Positions 1-8,108 of a stretch of 64,000 nt of DNA are shown in pieces. Every line of letters starts with the position of its first letter. Within the stretch, counting starts at the first letter, position 1. Origin of the DNA: Mycoavidus cysteinexigens (lineage in GTDB: Bacteria > Pseudomonadota > Gammaproteobacteria > Burkholderiales > Burkholderiaceae); contig NZ_AP018150.1 of NCBI RefSeq assembly GCF_003966915.1, positions 682,001 through 746,000 of the forward strand, written 5' to 3'. Under the pieces are notes generated by a model. It was not told the DNA's origin. It worked only from the letters and a program-made list of their open reading frames with translations, and did not search any database. The position numbers were made by a program, and so were the translations under genes.

Positions 1-64
1 GCAAGCGCGCGGCAGTTTGACCGTGCGTTTGTTTAATTTATTGATTGAAATTAAGGAGAAATTT

Positions 65-607
65 ATGTCTAAAGTAAACAACTCTGGAGCCACCAGTTAT
101 GTCACTCCGTCATATGCAAGTGGGCCGCAGTCTGGCTTGGATGTAGACGAGTCAATTATAGGGCAGGGAATTTTAACCCTGGAAGTCATCATGGTATTGT
201 TTACTGATCTGGCCAGAGCAAAATTCGCCCAGATGGAAAAAAAGGCAGCTATTGCACGTGAGGCGCAGGATAAGGTGAATCAGCTTGACGCTCAAATAGC
301 CGAGCTTAATAAAGAGGGAGATAAAGCGACTCTGTCTGAAAGTATGAAGAATGACATGAAGCAAAATAATATTTCCTTAGATGGCAAAGAGGCTAAAGAT
401 TTATCAGGCGAGCTCAACAAAGGCGAAATGATGAAATTGAGAGCCAAATACGAATCGATTTCGGCTAGCGCGGCGGATTTCGTACAGCAAAACCAGTTGA
501 AGTTGCAGCAGTTGATGCAAAACTTCAACACGACTATCACGATGATCAACAGCTTGCTGAGCATGAGTGCTCAATCAAACATGGAGATTGCGAAGTCGAT
601 TCGCTAA
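65..607 (+). CDS. SseB/EspA-like type III secretion filament/translocon protein
   Basis: This is probably the secreted filament subunit that caps or extends the needle and links it to the host-membrane pore, as SseB does in SPI-2 and EspA in the LEE. It is 180 aa from the ATG at 65, which has an AAGGAGAA ribosome site about 5 nt upstream; a TTG at 17 would add 16 residues but has no such site. It has a polar N-terminus, one hydrophobic stretch (about residues 30-50), then a Lys/Glu/Gln-rich helical region and a C-terminal coiled coil ending near NTTITMINSLLSM, which fits EspA-family architecture. It is followed by chaperone, SseC-like and SseD-like genes in SPI-2 order. The family call rests on architecture, length and synteny, not on an alignment. 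Confidence 0.78.
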   Translation: MSKVNNSGATSYVTPSYASGPQSGLDVDESIIGQGILTLEVIMVLFTDLARAKFAQMEKKAAIAREAQDKVNQLDAQIAELNKEGDKATLSESMKNDMKQNNISLDGKEAKDLSGELNKGEMMKLRAKYESISASAADFVQQNQLKLQQLMQNFNTTITMINSLLSMSAQSNMEIAKSIR

Positions 608-711
608 TTGTGCTGCAACGGGTTGACGTGGGTTGCGCATATCACTGACGTTGCGCAATCTACGTCGGCTTAATAGAGCACAGAGATTGTCTGTTAGACC
701 TAGGAGTTGTA

Positions 712-1209
712 ATGACACACGATACTTTTAATGAAAAACAAGATGCTCAAGAAGTGTTACGGCGTTTTTTCGCGTGCGGCGGCGCCGTGCGGATGCTCGC
801 CGATATTCCTTTAGATGACATGGAGCACTTATACGCTTACGCGACGCAGCTATTTGAAGCAGATGAGTTCAAGGGGGCGCGCAATTTATATTTTCTGCTG
901 GCGCAGCTCGATCAATGGAATGCTGACTATTGGCTGGGTCTGGGACTATGTCACCAGCGTTTAATGCAGCACGAAGATGCGCTTTTTTGTTTTAGCCGAG
1001 CCGGCGTGATCAAAATCGATGATCCACGCGCCTCGTTTTTTGCTGGGGTGAGTTATCAAATCGTCGGGAATAAAGCCTATGCGCGTAAGGCCTTGAACGC
1101 GTCAATCAAATGGTGCGGCCAGCATGCTCAATATGCAACGCTCAGACAGAGCGCAGTGCAGTTGCTTGCCTGCTGTGCGCAGGAGGCATCAGTATGTCCG
1201 TTACATTAA
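712..1209 (+). CDS. SycD/LcrH/SscA-family type III translocator chaperone
   Basis: A 165-aa all-helical protein with tandem TPR-like repeats (for example residues 41-75 around YAYATQLFEADEFKGARNLY, then WLGLGLCHQRLMQHEDALFCF and ASFFAGVSYQIVGNKAYARKA). This is the class II chaperone fold that keeps the two hydrophobic pore proteins soluble in the bacterial cytoplasm. Length and position immediately before an SseC-like gene match SscA. The ATG at 712 has a TAGGAG site. The 3' end overlaps the next gene by 16 nt, so the two are probably translationally coupled. The C-terminus is Cys-rich. Confidence 0.9.
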   Translation: MTHDTFNEKQDAQEVLRRFFACGGAVRMLADIPLDDMEHLYAYATQLFEADEFKGARNLYFLLAQLDQWNADYWLGLGLCHQRLMQHEDALFCFSRAGVIKIDDPRASFFAGVSYQIVGNKAYARKALNASIKWCGQHAQYATLRQSAVQLLACCAQEASVCPLH

Positions 1210-2582
1210 ACACGCCCGCGGCTGACGGCGCCAAGGCCGCTTATCCGCTAGCTTCAGATGAAGAGTACGCTAACTCTGCGGCGACCCGTTCGGTCGGTCG
1301 TTTGGACGCATCGAAACAGGTCACGGAGATTCTTGCTAAACAGCCTGAGCCACTGAATCGGCCCACACCGGGCAAGTCGGTTGTCACGTTGCCGCAGGCG
1401 AATCAAGCCATGGAACGGATCATGGAGCGTGTAGGCGCTCCCCTGGACGAGGGCGCGCGCCTGCAGCTGGGCAAGATTGAGACCGTTTCGATGGACTCGA
1501 TGATGATCGCGACGACGCTGCTCACAGGCAAAGTCATGGGCGATACGGCTGAGGCGAAGTGCAAAGCACTTGAGATTATGGGCAAAAAGCAAGAAGCTAT
1601 ACGCACCCAGCAGGTGAAAGAATATTGCGAGCAGCTCGATAAAGCGACTGAGCAGCAGGAAAAAGCCAAAAAAGCCGGTGTGTTCGGCGTGATTTTCGAC
1701 TGGATAGTCGCCGCCGTCGAAATCGGGATTGGGGTTTTGAAGCTCGCCTGTGGCAATCCGACGGGCGTGATAGATATAGCCGCGGGTGTCTCCGGTGCGG
1801 TCAAGGCGGTGGCGAACACACTGGCCCTGATTGACCCGTCTCATGCCAGTGTATATGGAAAAATTGCTGATTGGGCGGGCAAAATTCAGATGGGGCTAGA
1901 AGTTGTGGGCCTAGCGGTTGATATGTTGAGTGCGGCGGTGCGAGGCCTAGCGAAAGTAGCCACTAATTTCGTGAAGCAAGGGGGGACCTTTTTAGAAAAA
2001 GCAGGGGCTCTCTTAAAGCAAGCCGGCCTTCTCATAAAGAAAGCTGCGGCGGGAGTTGTTCAAAAGACCTCCGCTGCTTTTCAGCAAATGGCCAGCACCT
2101 GCATGCAGATGGGGCAATACATGGAAAAAGCCGGAGCTTATGTAAAGCAAGCGGCAACCGAATTCATGCAGAACATGAGTACTGTTTCGGAGGCAGGAGT
2201 CGGTGCTTTCGTCAAGAAAATGGGTCCCTCTGTCAAAGATATAGGCGCTTCTATAGAGCAATTTGCGCAGAAACTTAAAACCGACAAGGCGTTCTTAATC
2301 GATATTCTGAAGAACACGCGCAATGTAGTTTATGTCTCGGGGCAACTCACTTCAGGGGTGTCTCAATTGGAGCGTGCAAAGCTGCAGAAACAGATTGATG
2401 CGTCCATTACGGATCAACAGTGGTTGCAGTTTTGTTTTGATTTTTACGAAAAAGGAAAGCAGGCAACCCTGAAGCAAATGCGTGATTTACTCGACGCTCA
2501 GTCGAGTGCTATGGAAGATGGCAGTAAATTACTTAACCAGACCAACACATTGCAAGCCCATGTGGCTGCGTCGATGGTCTAA
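1194..2582 (+). CDS. SseC/EspD/YopB-like type III translocon pore protein
   Basis: Likely the large hydrophobic translocator inserted into the host membrane. It is 462 aa from the ATG at 1194, chosen because AGGAGG lies 7 nt upstream; the longer reading frame starting at 1110 runs through the chaperone gene. A hydrophobic block at about residues 165-220 (FGVIFDWIVAAVEIGIGVLK and the following segment) and a second near 240-260 would be the membrane helices. The region after it has repeated KQAG/KAGA alpha-helical units, and the C-terminus is coiled-coil-like. Length is close to that of SseC (484 aa). The position after an SscA-like chaperone supports the call. Confidence 0.85.
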   Translation: MSVTLNTPAADGAKAAYPLASDEEYANSAATRSVGRLDASKQVTEILAKQPEPLNRPTPGKSVVTLPQANQAMERIMERVGAPLDEGARLQLGKIETVSMDSMMIATTLLTGKVMGDTAEAKCKALEIMGKKQEAIRTQQVKEYCEQLDKATEQQEKAKKAGVFGVIFDWIVAAVEIGIGVLKLACGNPTGVIDIAAGVSGAVKAVANTLALIDPSHASVYGKIADWAGKIQMGLEVVGLAVDMLSAAVRGLAKVATNFVKQGGTFLEKAGALLKQAGLLIKKAAAGVVQKTSAAFQQMASTCMQMGQYMEKAGAYVKQAATEFMQNMSTVSEAGVGAFVKKMGPSVKDIGASIEQFAQKLKTDKAFLIDILKNTRNVVYVSGQLTSGVSQLERAKLQKQIDASITDQQWLQFCFDFYEKGKQATLKQMRDLLDAQSSAMEDGSKLLNQTNTLQAHVAASMV

Positions 2583-2595
2583 ATATTAGGAGAAA

Positions 2596-3372
2596 ATGAT
2601 GAATACTGATGTAAAAGCTGGCTCGGTGACACCTCGTGCTGAAGCAGTGGACAGTCCCCAGACGGAAGTTATGGATGGCGGTGAGGGCGCGCTTGCAATC
2701 ATAGACCATTTAATGACGCGTTTACAGAAAATGCATCTGCAGATGCGGGACTTGGAGCGCGAATTTTTTACGTCGCAGCAAAGTGTCGCATTCGAAAAGC
2801 AGGTCCATGCGTTGGCCACTAAGAGAGAAGCGATTGAGAAAAATTTCGAGGCGGCTAAAACCGGAGCGGTTGGCCAAATTGTGGCTGGCTCTATAGGATT
2901 GGTTGGAGCGAGTATTAGCGCAGTCGGGGCTGCGAACAAGGTCAATAATCCAGCTTCGGCTGCAACTACAACCATAGATTTAACCTCAGCTTCTGCTTCA
3001 TCTAAAACTTTAAATTTGGCTTCTGCTTCCGCTTCAACTTCAGCTAAAACGGCAAATCTAAATACAGTTTCGGTTACGACTAAAGCTGCCACTCCGGCGG
3101 CAAATTCTTCTAAGCTTGAGGGTATCGGAAATAGTATGTTGGGTGGGAAAGACGCAGTGGCAGGGATTGCTGGCTATTCCGCAGCCACTTCTAAGCGCGA
3201 GGCGGAGCAGCTACAGCTAGACGGCGATTTCGAAACTCAAGCAGCAGAAAGTTTCCAAAAATCGCTTGCTAAAACTGCGGATCATGCACTTGAGGCTTCT
3301 CGTCAGTTACATGAAACCACACGCGAGCTGGTTGCATTAAATGACCGCGTGTTCTCTGCGGTGAAGTTCTAA
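2596..3372 (+). CDS. SseD/EspB-like type III translocon protein
   Basis: Probably the small translocator (YopD/EspB/SseD role) that forms the pore with the preceding SseC-like protein. It is 258 aa; the ATG at 2596 and another at 2599 share an AGGAGAA site. An N-terminal coiled coil (about residues 28-85) precedes a short Gly/Ala hydrophobic helix ([20 protein letters not shown], about 92-111). Next comes a low-complexity Ser/Ala/Thr/Leu linker (about 115-165), then a helical C-terminus. The linker is built from short imperfect DNA repeats (gcttctgcttc-like, about 2985-3045). Synteny matches sseD. Confidence 0.8.
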   Translation: MMNTDVKAGSVTPRAEAVDSPQTEVMDGGEGALAIIDHLMTRLQKMHLQMRDLEREFFTSQQSVAFEKQVHALATKREAIEKNFEAAKTGAVGQIVAGSIGLVGASISAVGAANKVNNPASAATTTIDLTSASASSKTLNLASASASTSAKTANLNTVSVTTKAATPAANSSKLEGIGNSMLGGKDAVAGIAGYSAATSKREAEQLQLDGDFETQAAESFQKSLAKTADHALEASRQLHETTRELVALNDRVFSAVKF

Positions 3373-3386
3373 CAAGGAGCTATGCA

Positions 3387-3827
3387 ATGTCGATGTCAGC
3401 CTGCCTTGATGATGCTGTTACCCAATTTCTGAGAGCGCATCGCTTCCAGCCGGAAGTCGCTTACTTCAAAGAAAGCGCTTTTGTGATCGGTTGGAAAATT
3501 CAGCTGGATGAGCTTGAGCTTGTCTACCGACAAGAGGGGGAGGTGCTGATCATTTGTGATTTGGTCGCCACCCCTGCCGTGCAGGGTAAACCTGGTGCGG
3601 TCGCTGCATTTATCTCGTTGATGCACCAAATCGAGCGCGAGGTGGGGGCGGTGCGCGAAATACGGGGCATGTTTATTGAAAGCCAATCTAATTTTGCCCT
3701 CAATCAGTTTCGCTCTCGTTTGGCTGTTGTATTGCAAGCTCAGGGGGCAGGCTGGCGCGAAATTGACGGGCAACGCTGGCTGGTTTACCCAATGCGTGCC
3801 GGCGCAAGGGGCCAACGGCCTCAGTAA
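3387..3827 (+). CDS. SseE-like type III secretion protein, probable chaperone-fold protein
   Basis: A 146-aa alpha/beta protein in the position of sseE, directly after the SseD-like gene. Its size is close to that of SseE (137 aa). Predicted strands around [29 protein letters not shown] and a C-terminal Trp-rich end suggest a compact class I chaperone-like (CesT/SycE) fold. That makes it a cytoplasmic partner of a translocator or effector rather than a secreted protein. GGAG lies upstream of the ATG at 3387. The assignment is mainly synteny-based. Confidence 0.65.
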   Translation: MSMSACLDDAVTQFLRAHRFQPEVAYFKESAFVIGWKIQLDELELVYRQEGEVLIICDLVATPAVQGKPGAVAAFISLMHQIEREVGAVREIRGMFIESQSNFALNQFRSRLAVVLQAQGAGWREIDGQRWLVYPMRAGARGQRPQ

Positions 3828-3875
3828 ATCCGCGGGTCAGGTCGAGCGAGGTTTAAAGTGAGACTAGGCCTGCAA

Positions 3876-3905
3876 GCCTGCCAGACCGGATGGACATTGG
3901 CAGGC
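3876..3905. terminator. hairpin between convergent sseE-like and transglycosylase genes
   Basis: A perfect 8-bp inverted repeat, GCCTGCCA ... TGGCAGGC, with a 14-nt loop, lies between two convergent genes. On the + strand it is followed by a short T-containing stretch (ACTTTAAT). The T-run is weak, so it could be a bidirectional terminator or only a transcript-end hairpin. Confidence 0.4.
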
Positions 3906-3908
3906 ACT

Positions 3909-4667
3909 TTAATCCGACGGTTCCGAGGCACGCAACAGCAAGTTCGCTAGTTTGTTTAACTCGGTCGCTACGCTCGGGGGCGTGGGCGATTGGGTCGTCA
4001 TAGGAAGTTTTTCTGTGGTTTTATAAGGCGCAACGTATTGTTGCGCCTTGTCATGATAACGCAACAATACGTTGCGCACATAATTCTGGGTCTCGCGGTA
4101 AGGGGGAATTTGGCCGCCATATTTGCGTACCGCGCCTTCGCCGGCGTTGTAAGCCGCGATGGCCAGTTCGAGACGATTGTCAAAAGTATTGAGTAACCAT
4201 TTCAGATAGGTAGCACCCGCGCGTAGATTGGCCTGTGGATTGTGCAAATCGGAAAAGCCAAAGCGGCGCGCAGTCGCTGGCATAACTTGCATCAGTCCAA
4301 GCGCACCTTTGGGCGAAATGGCCGCAGCATTGTAATTTGATTCGACTGCGATGACAGCGTGCAATAAGCCCGGGCTTAGATCTAGCTCGTTGGCTATCTG
4401 CTCAATCAGTGCATCATAGGCGCGCGGCGGACTCTGCCAGCGGGCCGGTTTGGCGGGTTCGTGGGCCGCACTCTGAATCGCGGGTAGAGTTGGCCACGGC
4501 ATCGCGGTGCGTTTCCAGACCAGCGGCGTGTTTGCTGGCGTCGTTTGTGCTTGGGCCGACACGGTGCTCACGAGGGTGAGGCAGCAAGAGAGCATAGAAT
4601 AAACCAAACATTCGGAGGAGAATAAAGCGCAGCGCGCTAGGCTGTGAGCGAGATTATGTGGGTTCAT
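3909..4667 (-). CDS. Type III secretion-associated lytic transglycosylase (SLT domain)
   Basis: A periplasmic muramidase-type enzyme that locally opens peptidoglycan for the secretion apparatus (IagB/EtgA-like role). An N-terminal signal sequence of about 40 residues ends near VSAQAQ. The SLT domain spans about residues 85-195, with the catalytic Glu in AVESNYN (about E109-111), then PKGALGLMQVMPATARRFG, the AYNAGEGAV motif and Tyr-rich NYV. The ATG at 4667 is used; an in-frame ATG at 4673 is possible. Both overlap the end of sctU, so it is the last gene of the sctQ-U operon. Confidence 0.88.
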   Translation of the reverse strand: MNPHNLAHSLARCALFSSECLVYSMLSCCLTLVSTVSAQAQTTPANTPLVWKRTAMPWPTLPAIQSAAHEPAKPARWQSPPRAYDALIEQIANELDLSPGLLHAVIAVESNYNAAAISPKGALGLMQVMPATARRFGFSDLHNPQANLRAGATYLKWLLNTFDNRLELAIAAYNAGEGAVRKYGGQIPPYRETQNYVRNVLLRYHDKAQQYVAPYKTTEKLPMTTQSPTPPSVATELNKLANLLLRASEPSD

Positions 4668-5706
4668 GGTCATATTTAAGTTTCATCGCCAGACGCAAAA
4701 TATGCGCGACGGGCTCAAACAAATGCGGCGAGATAGCGCGGCCGACTTCAGTTTGGGCGGCGAGGGCTCGTGCCAGAGGGATGTTTTCTACAACAGGAAT
4801 ACCCGCTTTCTCGGCGAGCGCGACGATATGCAAGGCAAATTCGTCATGCCCGATCTCGAGTACCTGGGGTAGCGGGGTTTCTCCAGGACGGTAATACAAG
4901 CACACTGCAAGATGCGTTGGATTGCGCACCACGGCGGTCGATTTCGCTACATTGGCGGCCAGGCTGCCGCTTTGTACTTCGCGGTGCGTTTCTTTGCGTT
5001 TTTGTTTAATTTCAGGGTTACCTTCAGAGTTTTTGAACTCCTGTTTGATGTCTTCGATGGACATCATCAATTGCTTCGTCATGGTGTAGCGTTGAAAGGC
5101 GAAATCAGCCAGCCCAAAAAGCACATAGAAACCGACCAGCGTGCTCCACATGATGTAGAGCAGCCGAGTACTCACCAGCAGACCGCTGGTTACAGCCTGC
5201 AGCGGCAGAAACTGGAGCGAGGGCGCATATTGGCGAATTAGATAGAAAAAAATTAATGACAGCAGCACGACTTTGAAGAGTGATTTGCTCAATTCGAAGA
5301 GGCTACGTAGTGAGCACATTTGCTTAAGGTTTTCGAGCGGATTAATTTTTTTTAATGAAGGATTTAAGGCTTCGGACGCAAGCAATGGACCGATTTGCAA
5401 CACAATCGCGAGCACCGTCGTAATGATTACGAGGGCGGCGATCCCTAAGGTAAAACGTATCACCAGGCCCGCAAAGACGCCGAGAAGCTGGTTCAGTGCG
5501 GCGTTTAGATCCAGTAGAATGGAGTCTATTGAGACGTTGATGAGTGCCTCGAAGCCGTGCATCAGCGCCGGGCCTTCGAGGGTGAAATAGCCGAGCAGAG
5601 CCGCCAGCTGCGCGCCGCTGGTAACGTCGGCACTCTTGGCGACCTGGCCTTTTTTGCGCGCATCGCGCAACTTTTTTTCAGTAGGTTTTTCAGTTTTTTC
5701 ACTCAT
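4654..5706 (-). CDS. sctU: Type III export apparatus switch protein SctU (SsaU/YscU/FlhB family)
   Basis: Inner-membrane export gate component and substrate-specificity switch. It is 350 aa with a charged N-terminus (SEKTEKPTEKKLRDARKKGQ), four hydrophobic segments between about residues 30 and 210, and a cytoplasmic domain containing the autocleavage motif N-P-T-H at about residues 262-265. Downstream residues (ALHIVALAEKAGIPVVENIPLARAL) are typical. The start overlaps the sctT stop by 4 nt (ATGA), indicating translational coupling. Confidence 0.97.
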   Translation of the reverse strand: MSEKTEKPTEKKLRDARKKGQVAKSADVTSGAQLAALLGYFTLEGPALMHGFEALINVSIDSILLDLNAALNQLLGVFAGLVIRFTLGIAALVIITTVLAIVLQIGPLLASEALNPSLKKINPLENLKQMCSLRSLFELSKSLFKVVLLSLIFFYLIRQYAPSLQFLPLQAVTSGLLVSTRLLYIMWSTLVGFYVLFGLADFAFQRYTMTKQLMMSIEDIKQEFKNSEGNPEIKQKRKETHREVQSGSLAANVAKSTAVVRNPTHLAVCLYYRPGETPLPQVLEIGHDEFALHIVALAEKAGIPVVENIPLARALAAQTEVGRAISPHLFEPVAHILRLAMKLKYDHEPT

Positions 5707-6479
5707 GGCGTGGAGTGCAGTGCGGTAAAGATGCGGGCTGTAAATGACAGGCTGTGCTCAAGCAGTGTTTGGTAGGCGAAATTGCTGCAAATAATCAGCA
5801 TCAGCAGCGCACAGCCACTCTTGATTGGCATCGAGAGAAAAAAGACATTCAATTGTGGCGCTGAGCGGTTGATAAGACCCAGCGCCATATCCACCAGTAG
5901 AATAATGCTGAGCGCGGGCATCGAGAAACATAGGCACAGTTCGTACATCAATTGCCATTGGTCCGAGAGGAAGGTGAGCCAGGCTGCGTCAAAACGGCAA
6001 CTGACGCCTGGCGGCAGCGCCACATAAGATTGGTAAATTGCCGCAATAAGCTGGTTAAAGCCCCCTGTGAGTAAAAACAGCAGACTGAAGATCTGCGTGA
6101 ACAAAATCCCGAATAATGACGATTGTTCGCCGAGCAGTGGATTGAGTACGCTGGCCATGGACGCACCGCGCATCGTATCAATCAAAAAACCTGCCATATC
6201 GATAACCCAAAACGGTATGGCGGCGCAAAAACCGATCATCAAACCGATGCTCAATTCGCTGCCTAAGATCAGGCCGTAATGTACATAGGTCATTGACTTC
6301 GCCAAGGGCGTATGCGCATAGACAGCCGCAGCGGGCAAGGCAATCATGAGCACGAGCGCATTGCGAATCAGCGTCCCCCCAAGGGTGGTCCGATTAAACA
6401 GCGGCATGATGAGCATGACGCCAAGCGGACGCAGCATGCATAACCCAAGTGCCGTGAGCCATTGCGTGTACTCTGTCAT
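5703..6479 (-). CDS. sctT: Type III export apparatus protein SctT (SsaT/FliR family)
   Basis: Inner-membrane export gate subunit. It is 258 aa with multiple hydrophobic helices, and the conserved central region around GFCAAIPFWVIDMAGFLIDTMRG and the NPLLGEQSS segment are recognisable FliR/SctT features. It starts 2 nt downstream of the sctS stop and overlaps sctU by 4 nt, within the order R-S-T-U. Confidence 0.96.
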   Translation of the reverse strand: MTEYTQWLTALGLCMLRPLGVMLIMPLFNRTTLGGTLIRNALVLMIALPAAAVYAHTPLAKSMTYVHYGLILGSELSIGLMIGFCAAIPFWVIDMAGFLIDTMRGASMASVLNPLLGEQSSLFGILFTQIFSLLFLLTGGFNQLIAAIYQSYVALPPGVSCRFDAAWLTFLSDQWQLMYELCLCFSMPALSIILLVDMALGLINRSAPQLNVFFLSMPIKSGCALLMLIICSNFAYQTLLEHSLSFTARIFTALHSTP

Positions 6480-6481
6480 CT

Positions 6482-6751
6482 TTAATCTCCCATCTGGCTC
6501 ATGTGTGCGAAAATTTGATTCATATAGTTGAGCAGCACATCGCCCATCCAGTGATAAGACATCGCCAGTACGGTGGCGACCGCGATCAACTTAATCAGAA
6601 ATAAAGCGGTTTGGTCTTGCACCTGGGTCAGCGCCTGTACCAGGCTGACGATGATGCCGACGACCGAGGCCACGACGACGACTGGCAATGACAGCAGCAA
6701 CACCAGCCACATCATTTGGGCCGCGAGTTGAGTAACGATGGATTCGCTCAT
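6482..6751 (-). CDS. sctS: Type III export apparatus protein SctS (SsaS/FliQ family)
   Basis: Small export gate subunit of 89 aa with two transmembrane helices (about residues 15-40 and 50-75) separated by the conserved LVQALTQVQDQTALFLIKL loop typical of FliQ/SctS. The position between sctR and sctT is canonical. Confidence 0.97.
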   Translation of the reverse strand: MSESIVTQLAAQMMWLVLLLSLPVVVVASVVGIIVSLVQALTQVQDQTALFLIKLIAVATVLAMSYHWMGDVLLNYMNQIFAHMSQMGD

Positions 6752-6772
6752 AGAAAACCTTGGTGCGTCAGA

Positions 6773-7423
6773 TCAGGAAAAGGACAGCACGAGCTGTTTA
6801 AGCAGTTTTTCCCAGCCGTTCGCGAGTACGAAAACGAGCAATTTAAGCGGCAAAGCAATGGTCATCGGCGAGACCATCATCATGCCCATGGCCAGCAATA
6901 CATTGGAGACGATGAGATCGATCGCGACAAACGGTAAATACAGCAAGAGTCCGATCTTGAAGGCTTCAGTCAGTTGACTGACGGTGAAGGCAGGCATGAG
7001 CACGATCAGCGAACGGTCTGGAATTTGGCTGTGATATTGCTTAGGCCAGACTTGATGACCCATCTCCGAGAAAAACTGAATTTGCCCTGGATCGGTATTG
7101 CGCTCCAGAAACTCCCGATAGGGAACCAGCACGTCTTTATCGATCCGGTCAGTGAAATTTTTCGCTTCGAGATGGAGTGGACGCTGCGCCAGGTTGCTCT
7201 GAATTTGCACACCAATCGGTGCCATGATGAAGAGCGTGAGCATCAGGGCCAGCCCGTGTAGCGCCATGTTGGGCGGAATCTGTTGGGTACCTAGTGCATT
7301 GCGCAGGAGCGAGAAGACGATGGCAAGCTTTAGAAACGACGACCCCAATACCACTATAAGCGGCAGGATCGATAGCGCAAAAAGTACAGTAATCAGTTGC
7401 ACGGGCTGATTTAGCAGGCTCAT
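6773..7423 (-). CDS. sctR: Type III export apparatus protein SctR (SsaR/FliP family)
   Basis: Export gate subunit of 216 aa. N-terminal hydrophobic helices carry the VVLGSSFLKLAIVFSLLRNALG signature, there is a central periplasmic region, and the C-terminal helices contain FVAIDLIVSNVLLAMGMMM. The gene is intact. About 35 codons of its 5' region are also present, diverged, at 7985-8088, fused to unrelated sequence. In a standard operon sctR would directly follow sctQ; here about 680 nt intervene, so expression of sctR may depend on transcription through the inserted segment. Confidence 0.96.
   Translation of the reverse strand: MSLLNQPVQLITVLFALSILPLIVVLGSSFLKLAIVFSLLRNALGTQQIPPNMALHGLALMLTLFIMAPIGVQIQSNLAQRPLHLEAKNFTDRIDKDVLVPYREFLERNTDPGQIQFFSEMGHQVWPKQYHSQIPDRSLIVLMPAFTVSQLTEAFKIGLLLYLPFVAIDLIVSNVLLAMGMMMVSPMTIALPLKLLVFVLANGWEKLLKQLVLSFS
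7286..7392 (-). repeat. sctR 5' duplication, intact copy
   Basis: This part of sctR matches 7985-8088 along its whole length. Both contain the identical core AAGCTTTAGAAACGA (on the + strand) and GGATCGAT, with scattered substitutions and a 3-nt gap, so the reading frame is preserved. It encodes the VLGSSFLKL region. Confidence 0.85.
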
Positions 7424-7643
7424 AAGATTCCCCGGAAAGGTTTATTGAGCCTGCATTATTGTCGGGGCCTTAAGCGCTGGCCTATCCGGCAAATACCTGA
7501 ACTACGCTGATGTAGTCAACAATGGCTGACTGGGTGAAATTTTAGGCTTTAGGCATATACCGCCAAATCAGCATCAGTTTGCGCGAATGGCCTTGAAACG
7601 CCTCTATCGGCGACATTAGTCGTTTTGCCAAAATGGTTAACGC
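7424..7643. other. Inserted non-coding segment between chimeric ORF and sctR
   Basis: No convincing gene on either strand. It belongs to the extra DNA separating sctQ from sctR. At about 7482-7504 there is a short stretch (GGCCTATCCGGCAAATACCTGA) that nearly matches the sensor-kinase gene at about 14699-14721, which hints at a scrambled fragment. The match is too short to prove it. Confidence 0.4.
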
Positions 7644-8108
7644 TTACGGTGCTATATGTTCAGGGAGGTCGTGATATGGCTCATCTTCTTTGCCACCTTC
7701 CACATGCCGAACACGATAGTCATTAACATTTTTCTTATGGACAATGAGAGAGCAGTGGCTGAAATCAGGAGTAAATAGATAGCAAGGATCGTTTGCTATG
7801 TTTTTATTTGGACGAATTTTTATGTCAACATAACCGCCTTGTGGCAGCCAATATGCAAATTTTGATAATCGATGAGCTTCTTGCTTGCTTGGATCTAGAC
7901 CGGGCGACTCTGCAATTTCGAGCAAATTAAATTCTGAAGCAATTGTATCTTCTGATATTGGGTAGGCCAATACGATCCTGTGAAGGATACTGAGTGCAGT
8001 ACGTAGTAGCGAAAAGAAGATGGTAAGCTTTAGAAACGATGAACCCAGCACCACCATAAGCAGGATCGATCGTGCGAAAAGTATCCCTATTGCACATTGA
8101 TCATTCAA
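7644..8108 (-). CDS. Chimeric ORF: SctR N-terminal fragment fused to unrecognised domain
   Basis: A 154-aa reading frame. About residues 8-42 (ILFARSILLMVVLGSSFLK and following) are a diverged copy of the SctR N-terminus. From about residue 45 the sequence has no SctR similarity: it is soluble, with features such as YLFTPDFSHCSLIVHKK and YRVRHVEGGKEDEPYH. The only plausible start is a TTG at 8108 overlapping the sctQ stop (TTGA), the coupling expected of the original sctR. It may be a pseudogene remnant of duplicated sctR that captured another gene fragment. Alternatively it is an expressed fusion in which an SctR-like hydrophobic head carries a Cys/His-containing domain. The function is unknown. 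Confidence 0.45.
   Translation of the reverse strand: MNDQCAIGILFARSILLMVVLGSSFLKLTIFFSLLRTALSILHRIVLAYPISEDTIASEFNLLEIAESPGLDPSKQEAHRLSKFAYWLPQGGYVDIKIRPNKNIANDPCYLFTPDFSHCSLIVHKKNVNDYRVRHVEGGKEDEPYHDLPEHIAP
7985..8088 (-). repeat. sctR 5' duplication, diverged copy
   Basis: Second copy of the sctR 5' segment at 7286-7392, located exactly where sctR should begin after sctQ. Roughly four of five positions are identical by eye, with one 3-nt deletion. The position implies this was the ancestral sctR start, and that the intact gene is the displaced copy. Confidence 0.85.
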
